Shown here: positions 1 through 9,508 of the stretch, piece after piece
Layout: every line of letters begins with the position of its first letter
Position numbering within the stretch: the stretch's first letter is position 1
From: Sphingomonas cavernae
GTDB taxonomy: Bacteria > Pseudomonadota > Alphaproteobacteria > Sphingomonadales > Sphingomonadaceae
Direction of reading: 5' to 3'
Length of the DNA stretch: 64,000 nt
NCBI RefSeq assembly: GCF_003590775.1
Contig: NZ_QYUM01000002.1
Span: forward strand, 1,302,001-1,366,000
Position numbers and translations under genes: made by a program
The notes under the pieces: model-generated
Told to the model about the DNA's origin: nothing
Seen by the model: only the letters and a program-made list of their open reading frames with translations
Databases searched by the model: none

Positions 1-2
1 TA

Positions 3-788
3 GTAGACCATCTGGTCGCGCGGCAGGGCGATTATCGCGAGCTGTTCACGACGCGAAAGACCTTCATCAATCGCGCATTGGGGCCGCTCTACCAGACGCA
101 GGTCAGCGCCTCACAGGGTTGGGTGCCGCTTGAGCTGGACGCCGATGACGATCGCGCCGGCCTGCTGGGTCAGGCCGGGTTCCTTGCGCTCTATTCGCAT
201 TCGGGGCGGAGCTCACCCACGTTGCGTGGACGCGCGATCCGGGAGCTGCTGCTCTGCCAGCCCGTTCCCAATCCACCCGGCAACGTCAATTTCACCGCCG
301 TGCAGGAAGTGCACAGCAAGGCAATGCCGACAGCGCGAATCCGGCTCGATGCGCACAACACCGATCCGGTCTGCGCCGCCTGCCACAAGATAACCGACCC
401 GCTCGGCCTTCCCCTCGAACGCTTTGACGGCATCGGCGCCTTTCGTCCGCGCGAGAACGGCGCCGTCATCGACACCGGCGGCGTATTCGAGGGCGCGGCA
501 TTCCAGGGCAATACCGGCCTCGGCAAGGCAATGGCCGCGAGCAAATCCACCACCGAATGCGTGGCCGGCCGCGCGTTCCAGTATGCGACCGGGCGCGTGC
601 CCGAGGATGAAGGCGCGCTGGCTGGCGCGATCGAGCAGGGTTTCGAGGCGGATGGCTATCGCATCCAGGCGCTTTTCCTGCGCGTCGCCACCATGCCCGA
701 AGCCTATCGGATCACGTCCGGCCCGATCGGCAGCACGACGATAGCGATGATGTCCCCCAACCGCAGCAAGACGGGAGCCAAGCCATGA
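3..788 (+). CDS. DUF1592/DUF1588/DUF1585 haem-binding protein, 3' part
   Basis: The reading frame is open from the left edge of the window, so only the C-terminal part (about 261 residues) is present. It begins inside the conserved 'DYRELFTTRKTFIN' stretch of the DUF1592 region, passes 'HSGRSSPTLRGRAIRE' and reaches a c-type haem motif CAACH at nt 372-386, followed by 'DPLGLPLERFD', typical of the DUF1588/DUF1585 end. Proteins of this type (planctomycete-style multidomain cytochromes) are exported and often paired with DUF1552 proteins, as here: its TGA overlaps the ATG of the next gene by four bases (ATGA). Function in proteobacteria is not established; a periplasmic redox role is inference. 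Confidence 0.8.
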   Translation, partial: VDHLVARQGDYRELFTTRKTFINRALGPLYQTQVSASQGWVPLELDADDDRAGLLGQAGFLALYSHSGRSSPTLRGRAIRELLLCQPVPNPPGNVNFTAVQEVHSKAMPTARIRLDAHNTDPVCAACHKITDPLGLPLERFDGIGAFRPRENGAVIDTGGVFEGAAFQGNTGLGKAMAASKSTTECVAGRAFQYATGRVPEDEGALAGAIEQGFEADGYRIQALFLRVATMPEAYRITSGPIGSTTIAMMSPNRSKTGAKP

Positions 789-2125
789 CCTTCACGCTCG
801 ATCGGAGGACCGCGCTGAGAGGCGCAGTCAACGGCATGGCCGTCGCCATCGGCCTGCCGCTTCTCGACATATTCCTCGACGTCAATGGCGAGGCGATGGC
901 GGCGACGGGCGCGCCGGTGCCCGTCCGCTTCGGGACATGGTTCTGGGGGCTGGGCGTCAACCCGCCGCGCTGGTTTCCCAGCAAGATCGGCGCGGACTAC
1001 GACCTCAAGGAAGAACTCGCACCGATCGAGCCCTTCAAGAACAAGATCAATATCCTAAGCGATTTCACGCTTCCGCTCGACGGCAAACCCAACCTGCCGC
1101 ACATCAGCGGTGGCATCGGCATCCGCACGGGCATGGCGATCGCGTCCGATCGCGGCCTGCCGGGAACATCCTTCGACGTCTCGATCGGCGACGTGATCGG
1201 CACGCGCACGCGCTTCCGCTCGCTTGAGATTTCGGCGACCGGCGATCCGCGCAACTCGCTGTCGGGGCGCGGCAACGGCAACCTCAATCCCGCGGAAGTG
1301 TCGCCCGCCGCGCTCTATACGCGGATCTTCGGCCCCGGCTTTCGAGATCCCAACAGCGCAAGCTTCACGCCAGACCCGGCGGTGCTCGCGCGGCGCAGCG
1401 TACTTTCAGGCGTCACCGAACAGCGTCAGGCGATTGAATCGCGGCTGGGCGCCTCGGATCGCCAGCGGCTCGACCAGTATTTCACTTCGCTGCGCCAGCT
1501 CGAAAAGCAGCTCGACGTCCAGCTCACCAAACCTGAGCCGATGCAGGGCTGCGTGGTGCCGGGCAAGGTGCCCGAGCTGCCGGTCAATGCCGAAATCGAG
1601 AATGTGATGCGCAACCACGAAATCATGGCGGACCTGCTCGTCATGGCGATGGCCTGCGACAACACCCGTGTCTTCAACATGAACTTCAACAATGGCGCGT
1701 CGTCGCTGACGCGGATCGGCAGCACGATCACGCATCACCAACTCACGCACGAGGAAGTTCTCGACAACCGACTGGGCTACCAGCCCGAAGCGACCTTCTT
1801 CGTCAACAAGTGCATGGAGGCGTGGGTCTATTTCATCAAGGCGCTCGACGCGGTGAAGGAGGGCGACCGGACGCTGCTCGATAACACGCTGGTCTTCGCG
1901 CACAGCGAGACCGAGTTCGCCAAGTTCCACACGATCGACAACATCCCGATGATGACAGCCGGTTCGGGCGGCGGGCGTGTCCGCACCGGGCTGCACATAG
2001 CCGGCGAGGGAACCCCCGTCAGCCGCGTGGGGCTGACGCTGCAGCAGGCGATGGGCGTTGCGGTCGATCGCTGGGGGACCGAAAGCCTCGAAACCAACAA
2101 ACCGCTGAGAGAATTGATGATTTGA
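785..2125 (+). CDS. DUF1552 domain protein, Tat-type export signal
   Basis: A 446-residue protein whose N-terminus has an arginine pair, 'DRRTALRG', followed by a hydrophobic stretch ('AVAIGLPLLDIF'), which is a credible Tat signal. The body contains 'PHISGG', 'LPGTSFDVSIGDVIG' and 'FAHSETEFAKFHTID', characteristic of DUF1552. Length is normal for the family. The start codon overlaps the stop of the preceding DUF1592-type gene, so the two are co-translated. DUF1552 proteins are regularly found next to DUF1592/DUF1588 cytochromes; the substrate and reaction are unknown. The next gene downstream is convergent. Confidence 0.82.
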   Translation: MTFTLDRRTALRGAVNGMAVAIGLPLLDIFLDVNGEAMAATGAPVPVRFGTWFWGLGVNPPRWFPSKIGADYDLKEELAPIEPFKNKINILSDFTLPLDGKPNLPHISGGIGIRTGMAIASDRGLPGTSFDVSIGDVIGTRTRFRSLEISATGDPRNSLSGRGNGNLNPAEVSPAALYTRIFGPGFRDPNSASFTPDPAVLARRSVLSGVTEQRQAIESRLGASDRQRLDQYFTSLRQLEKQLDVQLTKPEPMQGCVVPGKVPELPVNAEIENVMRNHEIMADLLVMAMACDNTRVFNMNFNNGASSLTRIGSTITHHQLTHEEVLDNRLGYQPEATFFVNKCMEAWVYFIKALDAVKEGDRTLLDNTLVFAHSETEFAKFHTIDNIPMMTAGSGGGRVRTGLHIAGEGTPVSRVGLTLQQAMGVAVDRWGTESLETNKPLRELMI

Positions 2126-2207
2126 AGGGTATCGCTACGCCCTTTCCACTGGCACGGACTGGGGCATGGCGGCGGCCCGGGCTCGGGTCCGCCGCCAATC
2201 CATCAGA

Positions 2208-5200
2208 TCAGAAGCGCCAGCCGAAGCTCAGCTTCCCGCCGTGATCGGCCCAATGCTCGGCGGCAGATCCGACATAGGCAGCGCCGATGCTGAATGCGCC
2301 GAACTCGACCGCGAAGCCGCCATCGATCATCACCGCGTTGCGCGGTAATTGCGCGCCGACGACCGTAAAGACGTTGGTGGAAGCGGCGAAGCGCAAGCCG
2401 GCGCGGCCTTCGAGATCGCCCCAGCCATGCTGCCAGGCGGCGGTCAGCCGCGGCAGGAAGCGGGCGCCGCCGCCGAGCTCGACCGCGCCGTCCAGCTTGA
2501 GGCCGAGCGAAAGGAAATCGACCTTGCGGGCATCATCCTCAACCGTGAGCGCCGACGCGCCGCCAGCTTCGGTGAAGCCTTCGGTATGCGTACGGACATG
2601 CGCAAAGCGCGCGAAGGGCGCGATGGCGACCGGACCCGTATCGAACGCATGGGCAATCTCACCGAAGAACTGCCGGCTGGTAGCATCGTAGCTGGCGGCA
2701 GCAGTTTCGTTGAAGCCGGGGAAAATCACCGAGCGCGTGGTCTTGATATCGTGCCAGCCGAAGGCCGCACCCGCGCGGATCGAGAAACGCCCGGCCGTGT
2801 AACCGGCCTGGCCGCCGACAAAACTGCTGTCTGCATCCGCGTCGCTCGAGCGGGCGTCGGCGCGGTAATCGGCGTTGCCGATGCCGCCCGCCAGTCCGAC
2901 ACTGAAGCCGTTGCCGCCCCAATTGACGCCCGCGATCAGCCCGCGCTGGTCGGTCGAGACCTTGGCTGTGCCGTTCTGCGCGTCGGCCTGGCCCCAGCTC
3001 GCCAGCCCCTGCCCCCAGATCGAAACGCCTTCACCACCGCCATTGGCGAGCAACGCATCGCGCACATGGCGACTGTCGTTGATCAGGCCCGACGCGACGC
3101 TTGCGTGGATCTCGCCCGACAGCGCGTCATAGGCCGTTCGCGCACCCGTAGCATTCTGAACCAAAACCGCCTCGAACAGGGTGTTGCCCACGCCCAGCGC
3201 TTCGACTGCGTTCGCAGTGCTCGTCTGGTTGGACGTCGCGGCGACCGCAGCGAAGTCGATGTCGTTGCGCAGCAGCGTCAGCGTCACCGCATTGGCCGAA
3301 TAGCCGAGGCTTGGGGTTAGGAAGGCAAGGTTGGACGTCACCGTGCCGAACCGGCCGTTGACGCCCTGCGCCGCGGTCAGGATCGTGTAATCGGTGCGGC
3401 CGCGATACTGGCCGTTCGCCGCGAGCACCTCGACGGTGCCGCCGCTCAGCGTTGCGGTGCCCGTTGCGTCGATACGATCCGCAGCGCCGCTGGCCTCGAC
3501 CTCGACCTCATAGACCGATCCCGCCGCGAAGCTGACATTGCCCGCGACCTGGAGCCGGCCGATCGAGTTGCCCGGCGCCACGGTGCCGTTGGACACGGCG
3601 ACCACGCCGCCCACGGTGCCGTTGCCGCCGAGCGTGCCGCCGTCGTCGACCGTGACGGTCGAAACGATCGAGCCGTTGACCGACAGCGTGCCGCCCTCAA
3701 CCGTGGTCGGGCCGGTATAGGTGCTGTTGCCTGTCAGGTTGAGCCGCCCGTCGCCGGTGAGCACCAGCGATCCGTCGCCGGTGATCTCGCCCGCATATTC
3801 GGTGTTGCTGTCCTGATCGACGGTCAGCGTGCTGTCATCGATCACGACGTCGCTCTGTGACGTGCCCGAAAGCGAGGCGATCGTCTGGGAGGTGCCGCTG
3901 ATGTCAAAGGTGCCCGCGCCGAGGTCGATCTCGGTCTCGGGATCGATCTGGCCCGCAAGCCGCACCGTGCCGCCGAGGATACGCGTGACGCCCGTGTAGC
4001 TGTAGCCGCCCGCAAAGGTCAGCGTGCCGGCGCCCATCTTGGCGAAGTCGCCGGTGCCCGAGAAATCGCCGAGGAAATCATAATCGTCCGAGCGGTTGAA
4101 AACGAAGCTGCCATTGTTGACGAGGTCGCCCGTGAAGCTGCCCGTCGTGCCGCCGTCGCCCAGTTGGAAAATGCCGTCGCCCGACGTGACCACGTCGCTG
4201 CCAAGGCTTCCCGTCAGGATCAGCCCGCCATTCGCGATGTCGGTGAGGCCCGTATAGGCGAGCGCGCCGGTGTCGACGGTGATGATCGCCTCGCCCTCGA
4301 GCCGGACGCCGCCGCTCCCTGAGATGACGAGCGCGTCGGCGTCGTCGAGCGCGCTGCCATCGGCGAAGTTGAAGACCAGCAGGCCGTTATTGACCACCGA
4401 CGTCGTCGCGATCGGGCTCGCCGCGCCAGCGGGCGCGGCCACTTCGTTCAGCCGAAGCGTCGCATTGGCGCCGATCGTCACCTGATCGAACGCGCCGACG
4501 GCGCCCGCGGTATTCCAATAGCCCCGGTCGACCGACAGCTTCTCGAACCCGTCCATCTGCGTGAGTGACTGCGCCGCCGTTGCTGCGGCGCTGGTTCCGT
4601 CAAGCGTCACGCTGTCGACGCCCGCACCGCCGTCAACGGCGCCGGTGATGACCGAGCCTGTCTTGAGGATCAGGCTGTCGTCGAATCCGCTCAGCGTAGC
4701 GGCAGTTCCTGCTCCACCCGTCAGCGCACCGCTATTGGTGAGTGTCACCGCCCCGAGCGAGGAGAACGCAACGCCGGTGCCGCTGCGGATCGTGCCGCTG
4801 TTGGTCGCGGTCGCGCTATCGACGTCGAGATGCACGCCGCCGTTGATCGTCCCGCTATTGGTCAGCGCGGCCGTCTTGCCAGCCGTGTTCTGCTTGCCGA
4901 TGACGAGACCGTTCAGCGTCCCGGTGATGGTGCCGGCATTGTCCACGACGCCGCCGCTCGCGATCAGCACGCCATAGCGCGCGCCCGAGATGACGCCACT
5001 GGCCTGGTTGGTCACGGTGCCAATGGCGGTCTGGCCGCTGGTGTCCTGACCGCTAAAGGCCTGGATCGTGATGCCATCGGTTGTCGCGCCCGCGACGCCC
5101 TGGATCGTGCCGCTGTTGATGACGCTGCCGCCGCCGAACAGCCTTACGGCGTCATTATTGTCGCCGCGGATGGTGCCGCTGTTCTCGACAACGGTATTGC

Positions 5201-7886
5201 GCGCCACCCCTGCGATCGCGTTCGTCGCGGGATTATACGCCGCGGTGGTGGTGATGCCCGTATTGGCGCCCGAGATCAGGCCGCTGTTGACCACGCGCGA
5301 GCCCGGCTGTCCGATCACTACACCCGCATCGGGCAGCGCGGTAGGGCTGTCGGCAGTGCCGTCGCCGCGGATCGTGCCCGCATTGGTGATCGTCAACACG
5401 CCAAGTTCGGACAGGATGCCGCTTGTGACGCCGGTGATCGTGCCGCCTGCCCGGTTTTCGACAGTGAGCGGCGCGGCCATATCGTTGAAGACGCCGCGTC
5501 CTGTGGTGCCCGCGATGGTGCCGCTGTTCCGGAGCGAACCCGAAGCAAGCGCCTGGCTAAAGATGACACCATGTCCGCCCGTTATGGTGCCGCCATTGTC
5601 GACGGTGCCGATGAGACCCGCCACAGGGGACTGGATGCGCACGCCGCCCGTCAGGCCCGAGATTTCGCCCACATTGTTCACGGTGCCGCCGTTGGACGAG
5701 ATGATGCCGTAGCGATCGCCCTTGATCGTGCCGCCCGCCAGATTGTTGACGGTGCCGATCGAGGTGATGCCGGTCAGATCCTGCGCGACGCTGTTGGCGC
5801 CCGTCGCCGCCGGCCCCTGATAGGCAAACATCGAGATGCCGTCGGCAAGCGGCCCTCCAGTCCCGATGATCGCGCCGCTATTGGTGACCGTGCCGCCGCC
5901 GATCAGGCGGATGCCGTCATTGCTCTCGCCGCGGATCGTGCCCGTGCCGGTGTTGGTGATCTGGGTATTGAGCGCGCGCCCTTCGAGCTGGCTCGTTGCG
6001 GCATTGTTGAAATAGGCGGTCGAGATGCCATGCCCCGCGCCCGAGATTTCGCCGCTGTTGGTGATCGTCGATTGCCCGGTGACGAGCGTCACGCCGCCGT
6101 CGGGAAGTGCCGCGAAGCCGTCATAACTGCCCGTGCCCCGGATCTTGCCTGCATTGTCGATATGGATCGCGCCAAGGTCTGCGAGCACCGCGGATGTCGT
6201 ACCGGTGATCGTGCCGGTTGCGGCGTTGGTGAGCGTCATCGCCCCCGATCCGCCCTGATAGACGCCATTGCCCGCCGTGCCCGTGATCGTGCCGCTATTG
6301 GTTACCGTGCTGCTGCTGATGTTACGGAGGACCACGACTCCGTCGGGACCCGTGATTGTACCGCTATTGGCAACCTTCGCTTCGACCAGCGTCGGGTTGG
6401 TATTCTGGATCTGAACACCCACTGCGCCGCCGGTGATCGCGCCCGCATTTTCGACAACGCCTCCCGCTAAGTGGAAGACACCCCCGCGCGCACCCGAGAT
6501 CGTGCCGCCCGTCCGGTTGATGACCGTGCCGATCGGATCGGGGCCGCTGATGTCCTGTCCGGTAAAGGCGTTGGTGCTGACGCCATCGGCGCGCGCACCA
6601 TCGACTCGTCCCTCGATCGTCCCGCTGTTGGTGACGGTGCCGCCGCCGATCAGTCGCACGCCGTCATTGCTGTCGCCGATGATCGTGCCGCTGTTCTCGA
6701 CGATTGTGTTGCGCGCGACGCCCACAGTTGCCCCAGTGGTACGATTATAGGCTGCGGTAGTGGTGATGCCCGCATTGGCGCCCGAGATCATACCGGTGTT
6801 GACCACGCGCGAGCCCGGCTGCCCGATCACGATGCCCGCATCGGGCAGTGCGGCGATGCTGTCCGCGGTGCCGCCCCCGCGAATATCGCCGGCATTGGTG
6901 ACTTCGATTGTCCCGAATTCCGACATGATGCCGCTGAGTGCGCCGGTGATCGTGCCGTCCGCCCCATTGGTCACTGTCAGCAGGCTGTCCATATGGTTCA
7001 CGATGCCGTAGCTGGCGCTGCCAGTGATATCGCCATCATTGTCGAGCGATGCGCTGGCGAGCGATCCCACGCCGACAGCGTCTCCAAAGATCACGCCGGT
7101 TCCGCCCGCGACCGTGCCGCCGTTCGTGACCTCGCCGACCATGCCCGGCACGAATGAGCGCACGCTAATGCCCGCCACGCCGCCCGAAATCTCGCCAGCA
7201 TTGTGCACGGTGCCGCCGTTGGACGAGATGATCCCGAAACGTTGGCCCGAAATCGTGCCGCCCGCCAGATTGTCGACGGTGCCGATCGAGGTGATTCCGG
7301 TCAGATCCTGCGCGACGCTGTTGGCGCCCGTTGCCGCCGGGCCCTGATAGGCGAACATCGAGATGCCGTCGGCCCCCGCCGCGCCCGTGCCGATGATATC
7401 GCCGCTGTTGGTCACCGTGCCGCCGCCGATCAGCCGCACGCCGTCATTGCTCTCGCCGCGGATCGTGCCCGTGCTGGTGTTGGTGATGCTATTGCCGATC
7501 GCGCGACCGAGAAGCTGGCCGGTGGCTGAATTATAGAAATAGGCGGTCGAAATGCCGTGCCCGGCGCCGCTGATCTCACCCGAATTGGTCACCGTCAGAG
7601 GGCCGCCTGCGGCCGTGATCCCGCCCTCGATCGGGCCGGCAAAGCCGTCATAGCCGCCGTTGCCGCGGATCGTGCCTTCATTGTCCAACGTGAGCGTGGC
7701 CGCTTCGGCAAAGATGCCGATCCGGTCGCCTTCGACGGTCTCGGTCTCGGGATATTCGACCGACACCAGTTCATTCTGCGTCAGGTGGAGTCCATAGTCG
7801 GCGGCCTGAACGGCCCCGCCAAACGGAAATCCCGTCGCCGCCACCAGTGCGGACGTAAACATGCAACGCGTCTTGAACTTCGCCAT
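2208..7886 (-). CDS. Giant autotransporter with duplicated beta-helix passenger
   Basis: A 1,892-residue type V secreted protein. Residues 1-28 form a signal peptide ending AVQA. The passenger (about 30-1600) is built of short beta-helix turns of the form 'xVTNSGxIxG', with Gly/Thr/Asn/Ser excess and almost no Cys. It ends in an autotransporter-associated repeat region ('GGTLSVNGS', 'GTVAPGNSIGRLQV'). The last roughly 270 residues form the outer-membrane beta-barrel: 'SIWGQGLASWGQ', 'GFSVGLAGGIGNADY', terminating in aromatic 'FGWRF'. The passenger contains two diverged copies of a unit of about 505 residues (separate entry). The gene stands alone and is convergent with the DUF1552 gene. Adhesion or cell-cell interaction is the usual role of such proteins; the ligand cannot be read from sequence. 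Confidence 0.88.
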   Translation of the reverse strand: MAKFKTRCMFTSALVAATGFPFGGAVQAADYGLHLTQNELVSVEYPETETVEGDRIGIFAEAATLTLDNEGTIRGNGGYDGFAGPIEGGITAAGGPLTVTNSGEISGAGHGISTAYFYNSATGQLLGRAIGNSITNTSTGTIRGESNDGVRLIGGGTVTNSGDIIGTGAAGADGISMFAYQGPAATGANSVAQDLTGITSIGTVDNLAGGTISGQRFGIISSNGGTVHNAGEISGGVAGISVRSFVPGMVGEVTNGGTVAGGTGVIFGDAVGVGSLASASLDNDGDITGSASYGIVNHMDSLLTVTNGADGTITGALSGIMSEFGTIEVTNAGDIRGGGTADSIAALPDAGIVIGQPGSRVVNTGMISGANAGITTTAAYNRTTGATVGVARNTIVENSGTIIGDSNDGVRLIGGGTVTNSGTIEGRVDGARADGVSTNAFTGQDISGPDPIGTVINRTGGTISGARGGVFHLAGGVVENAGAITGGAVGVQIQNTNPTLVEAKVANSGTITGPDGVVVLRNISSSTVTNSGTITGTAGNGVYQGGSGAMTLTNAATGTITGTTSAVLADLGAIHIDNAGKIRGTGSYDGFAALPDGGVTLVTGQSTITNSGEISGAGHGISTAYFNNAATSQLEGRALNTQITNTGTGTIRGESNDGIRLIGGGTVTNSGAIIGTGGPLADGISMFAYQGPAATGANSVAQDLTGITSIGTVNNLAGGTIKGDRYGIISSNGGTVNNVGEISGLTGGVRIQSPVAGLIGTVDNGGTITGGHGVIFSQALASGSLRNSGTIAGTTGRGVFNDMAAPLTVENRAGGTITGVTSGILSELGVLTITNAGTIRGDGTADSPTALPDAGVVIGQPGSRVVNSGLISGANTGITTTAAYNPATNAIAGVARNTVVENSGTIRGDNNDAVRLFGGGSVINSGTIQGVAGATTDGITIQAFSGQDTSGQTAIGTVTNQASGVISGARYGVLIASGGVVDNAGTITGTLNGLVIGKQNTAGKTAALTNSGTINGGVHLDVDSATATNSGTIRSGTGVAFSSLGAVTLTNSGALTGGAGTAATLSGFDDSLILKTGSVITGAVDGGAGVDSVTLDGTSAAATAAQSLTQMDGFEKLSVDRGYWNTAGAVGAFDQVTIGANATLRLNEVAAPAGAASPIATTSVVNNGLLVFNFADGSALDDADALVISGSGGVRLEGEAIITVDTGALAYTGLTDIANGGLILTGSLGSDVVTSGDGIFQLGDGGTTGSFTGDLVNNGSFVFNRSDDYDFLGDFSGTGDFAKMGAGTLTFAGGYSYTGVTRILGGTVRLAGQIDPETEIDLGAGTFDISGTSQTIASLSGTSQSDVVIDDSTLTVDQDSNTEYAGEITGDGSLVLTGDGRLNLTGNSTYTGPTTVEGGTLSVNGSIVSTVTVDDGGTLGGNGTVGGVVAVSNGTVAPGNSIGRLQVAGNVSFAAGSVYEVEVEASGAADRIDATGTATLSGGTVEVLAANGQYRGRTDYTILTAAQGVNGRFGTVTSNLAFLTPSLGYSANAVTLTLLRNDIDFAAVAATSNQTSTANAVEALGVGNTLFEAVLVQNATGARTAYDALSGEIHASVASGLINDSRHVRDALLANGGGEGVSIWGQGLASWGQADAQNGTAKVSTDQRGLIAGVNWGGNGFSVGLAGGIGNADYRADARSSDADADSSFVGGQAGYTAGRFSIRAGAAFGWHDIKTTRSVIFPGFNETAAASYDATSRQFFGEIAHAFDTGPVAIAPFARFAHVRTHTEGFTEAGGASALTVEDDARKVDFLSLGLKLDGAVELGGGARFLPRLTAAWQHGWGDLEGRAGLRFAASTNVFTVVGAQLPRNAVMIDGGFAVEFGAFSIGAAYVGSAAEHWADHGGKLSFGWRF
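4700..7680 (-). repeat. Tandem duplication of ~1.5 kb passenger unit
   Basis: Two consecutive units inside the autotransporter gene are clearly copies. The block encoding 'DGISMFAYQGPAATGANS' appears at about 7300-7370 and 5780-5850; matching DNA is offset by 1,527 bp. The block encoding 'IGQPGSRVVN' appears near 6803 and 5291, offset 1,512 bp. Each unit has two sub-blocks (an 'AGHGISTAYF' part and a 'GANAGITTTAAYN' part). Unit limits are approximate because the flanking beta-helix turns are themselves repetitive. Confidence 0.8.
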
Positions 7887-8087
7887 TGTGATCGATTCCC
7901 CCCGGAATATGTTGCCTGCAGGGGTCGCGTCCCGCAGGCTGGACTGCGCATATCGTTGTACGCCAAGCGCATCATCCCCTGATCATGGTATGGCGGGATT
8001 GACGGCGCGCGGGCCGGGCTTCTATCGCTGCGGGCTTAGGGGGAACCGAGTTGGCGACGCCGGTTCGGTGAATTGTGTTGGGGGGTA
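7887..8087. promoter_or_regulatory. Divergent promoter region, autotransporter / LuxR gene
   Basis: A 201-bp gap between two divergent start codons, so promoters for both genes must lie here. A short inverted repeat, GAACCG at 8043-8048 and CGGTTC at 8061-8066, sits just upstream of the LuxR-type gene and could be an operator. No clear -35/-10 pair was picked out. That the regulator controls the autotransporter is only suggested by the arrangement. Confidence 0.35.
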
Positions 8088-9197
8088 ATGGCAGTGGCGA
8101 AGCGTTCGGCCGCGCTTGGCGAGGTATTTCTGTCGGCTCCGCTCGAAAAGGACGGATGGGACAACGCCCTTCGCGAGCTTGCGCGTCAAACCGGCTCCGC
8201 GCGCGCGCAATTGATCGCGTTCGGTGGGGCGCACACGATCCCGTTCAACTGGATGACCGATCCAATCGAGGGCTGTACCGAGGAAGCTGTCGCCATCGGT
8301 GGCGGCAGCGCCGATGTGAACTGGCGCGTCGCCTGTGCCGGTTTGCCTTTCGAGGTCGCGAGCGAGGCCGACTATGACAGCGCGCGCAAACGACTAAAAA
8401 GCGAGGTTTACGACGAGTTTGCCGAGCGCTTCGAAATGCCGAATGGTTGTCAGACCGTTCTCCTGCGAGAAGCCGGGGCCTTTCTCGGCCTCTCCACGCT
8501 GAGAACGCATGCCGACGGGTGGACGACTGCGGCCCAGCGCCTGATCTTCGCCGATGCCGCGCCCTATGCTCTGGCGGCTGCGCGAATGCAGCAGGCCATG
8601 GAGCATCAGGGTGCCAGGCTGATCGCGGGGGCGCTCGAGGCGATGAATGCCGCGGCGTTCATCTGCGATCGGCGCGGCCAGGTCGGCGCGCTGACCGCCG
8701 CCGCGGAGGCGTTGCTGAGCGCACGGCGCGGGCTGCGGCTTGATCGCGGCATGCTTTTCGCGCGCAGGTCCGACGAGGACCGGGAGTTTCAGCGCGCGCT
8801 CGGTCATGCGCTGCGGGCCGATGGGGGAACCGCCGATGCCCGGCTGTGGCTCCGCGGCAAGGACGGACCGCTCTCGGGCCAAATCTGCGAGATTTTCTCG
8901 CTGCCCCAGCGCGAATGGAGCTTCGGCTTCGAGCCGCGTCTGCTCGTCATCCTGCGTGAGCCTGCCGATCTGGGCGAGCCCCACCACCGCATGCTGGCAC
9001 AAATCCTGGGCCTGTCCCCCGCCGAGGCGGAGGTAAGCCTGCTCGCCGCTCAAGGCGTCGCGCGCGAGGAGATCGCGCACCGCCGGGGAGCCGCGACGGC
9101 CACCGTGAACGCGCAGATGAAGAGTATATTCCGGAAATGCGAGGTGTCCCGCGAAGGCCAACTGGTGGCCTTGATCAACAAGTTGCTGCGGCGCTGA
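8088..9197 (+). CDS. LuxR-type HTH transcriptional regulator
   Basis: A 369-residue protein. Roughly the last 65 residues ('LGLSPAEAEVSLLAAQGV', then 'TATVNAQMKSIFRKCEVS') match the LuxR/GerE helix-turn-helix, including the usual recognition helix and the C-terminal 'REGQLVALI'. The N-terminal 300 residues have no phosphorylation-site receiver signature and resemble the sensor halves of sphingomonad LuxR-type proteins with no assigned ligand. ATG 8088 was chosen over a TTG 15 bases upstream; a GTG at 8094 is also possible. It is divergent from the autotransporter gene, whose expression it may affect. Confidence 0.75.
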   Translation: MAVAKRSAALGEVFLSAPLEKDGWDNALRELARQTGSARAQLIAFGGAHTIPFNWMTDPIEGCTEEAVAIGGGSADVNWRVACAGLPFEVASEADYDSARKRLKSEVYDEFAERFEMPNGCQTVLLREAGAFLGLSTLRTHADGWTTAAQRLIFADAAPYALAAARMQQAMEHQGARLIAGALEAMNAAAFICDRRGQVGALTAAAEALLSARRGLRLDRGMLFARRSDEDREFQRALGHALRADGGTADARLWLRGKDGPLSGQICEIFSLPQREWSFGFEPRLLVILREPADLGEPHHRMLAQILGLSPAEAEVSLLAAQGVAREEIAHRRGAATATVNAQMKSIFRKCEVSREGQLVALINKLLRR

Positions 9198-9508
9198 TAC
9201 GGCCTTTCCGTCCGGAAGCTGGTTGTGAATTTGGCCCTTGGCAGCGCAACGTCGACCATCCGACCATAATATGTGTCTTGGCACGAATTGACGTCTTGAA
9301 CCTGCTTTCTCGTCCCGGAAAGCGGTCGGACCGCTTACCGCAAATCAAGGCCGAGAACCCACGGTGAATCAGATCTAATTCGCAACCGACCTGAAGGTGG
9401 AATATATGCCGGGCTTCTATCTCAATGTTGAGCCCGGCAAATTCAGCTTATTCCGCCTTAAAACAGCGCGTTAGAGGACCTAGCGCAACAGATCGCTGCA
9501 GGTGTATC
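9198..9508. other. Intergenic region between LuxR gene and ssb
   Basis: This 311-bp stretch lies between a plus-strand and a minus-strand gene end. It holds one short candidate ORF (9406-9474) that overlaps a hairpin with arms GCCGGGCT and AGCCCGGC. No run of T follows the hairpin on either strand, so it is not a textbook intrinsic terminator. Nothing else was recognised. Confidence 0.4.
9406..9474 (+). CDS. Candidate 22-residue peptide ORF
   Basis: ATG at 9406 is preceded by a purine-rich AAGGTGG five bases upstream, a plausible ribosome binding site, and the frame ends at TAG 9472-9474. The peptide begins MPGFYLNVEPGKFSLF and has no recognised family. It overlaps the hairpin described for this gap, so the apparent ORF may be a chance product of that structure. 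Confidence 0.2.
   Translation: MPGFYLNVEPGKFSLFRLKTAR

Noticed and set aside
4830-6470. A 546-codon plus-strand frame inside the autotransporter
   Set aside because: The repetitive passenger DNA keeps several frames open; the peptide is Asp/Arg/Ala-rich with no signal or family.
4700-7680. Regular repeats that might suggest a CRISPR array
   Set aside because: The repeats are long, diverged, coding and without constant-length unique spacers; they belong to the autotransporter passenger.
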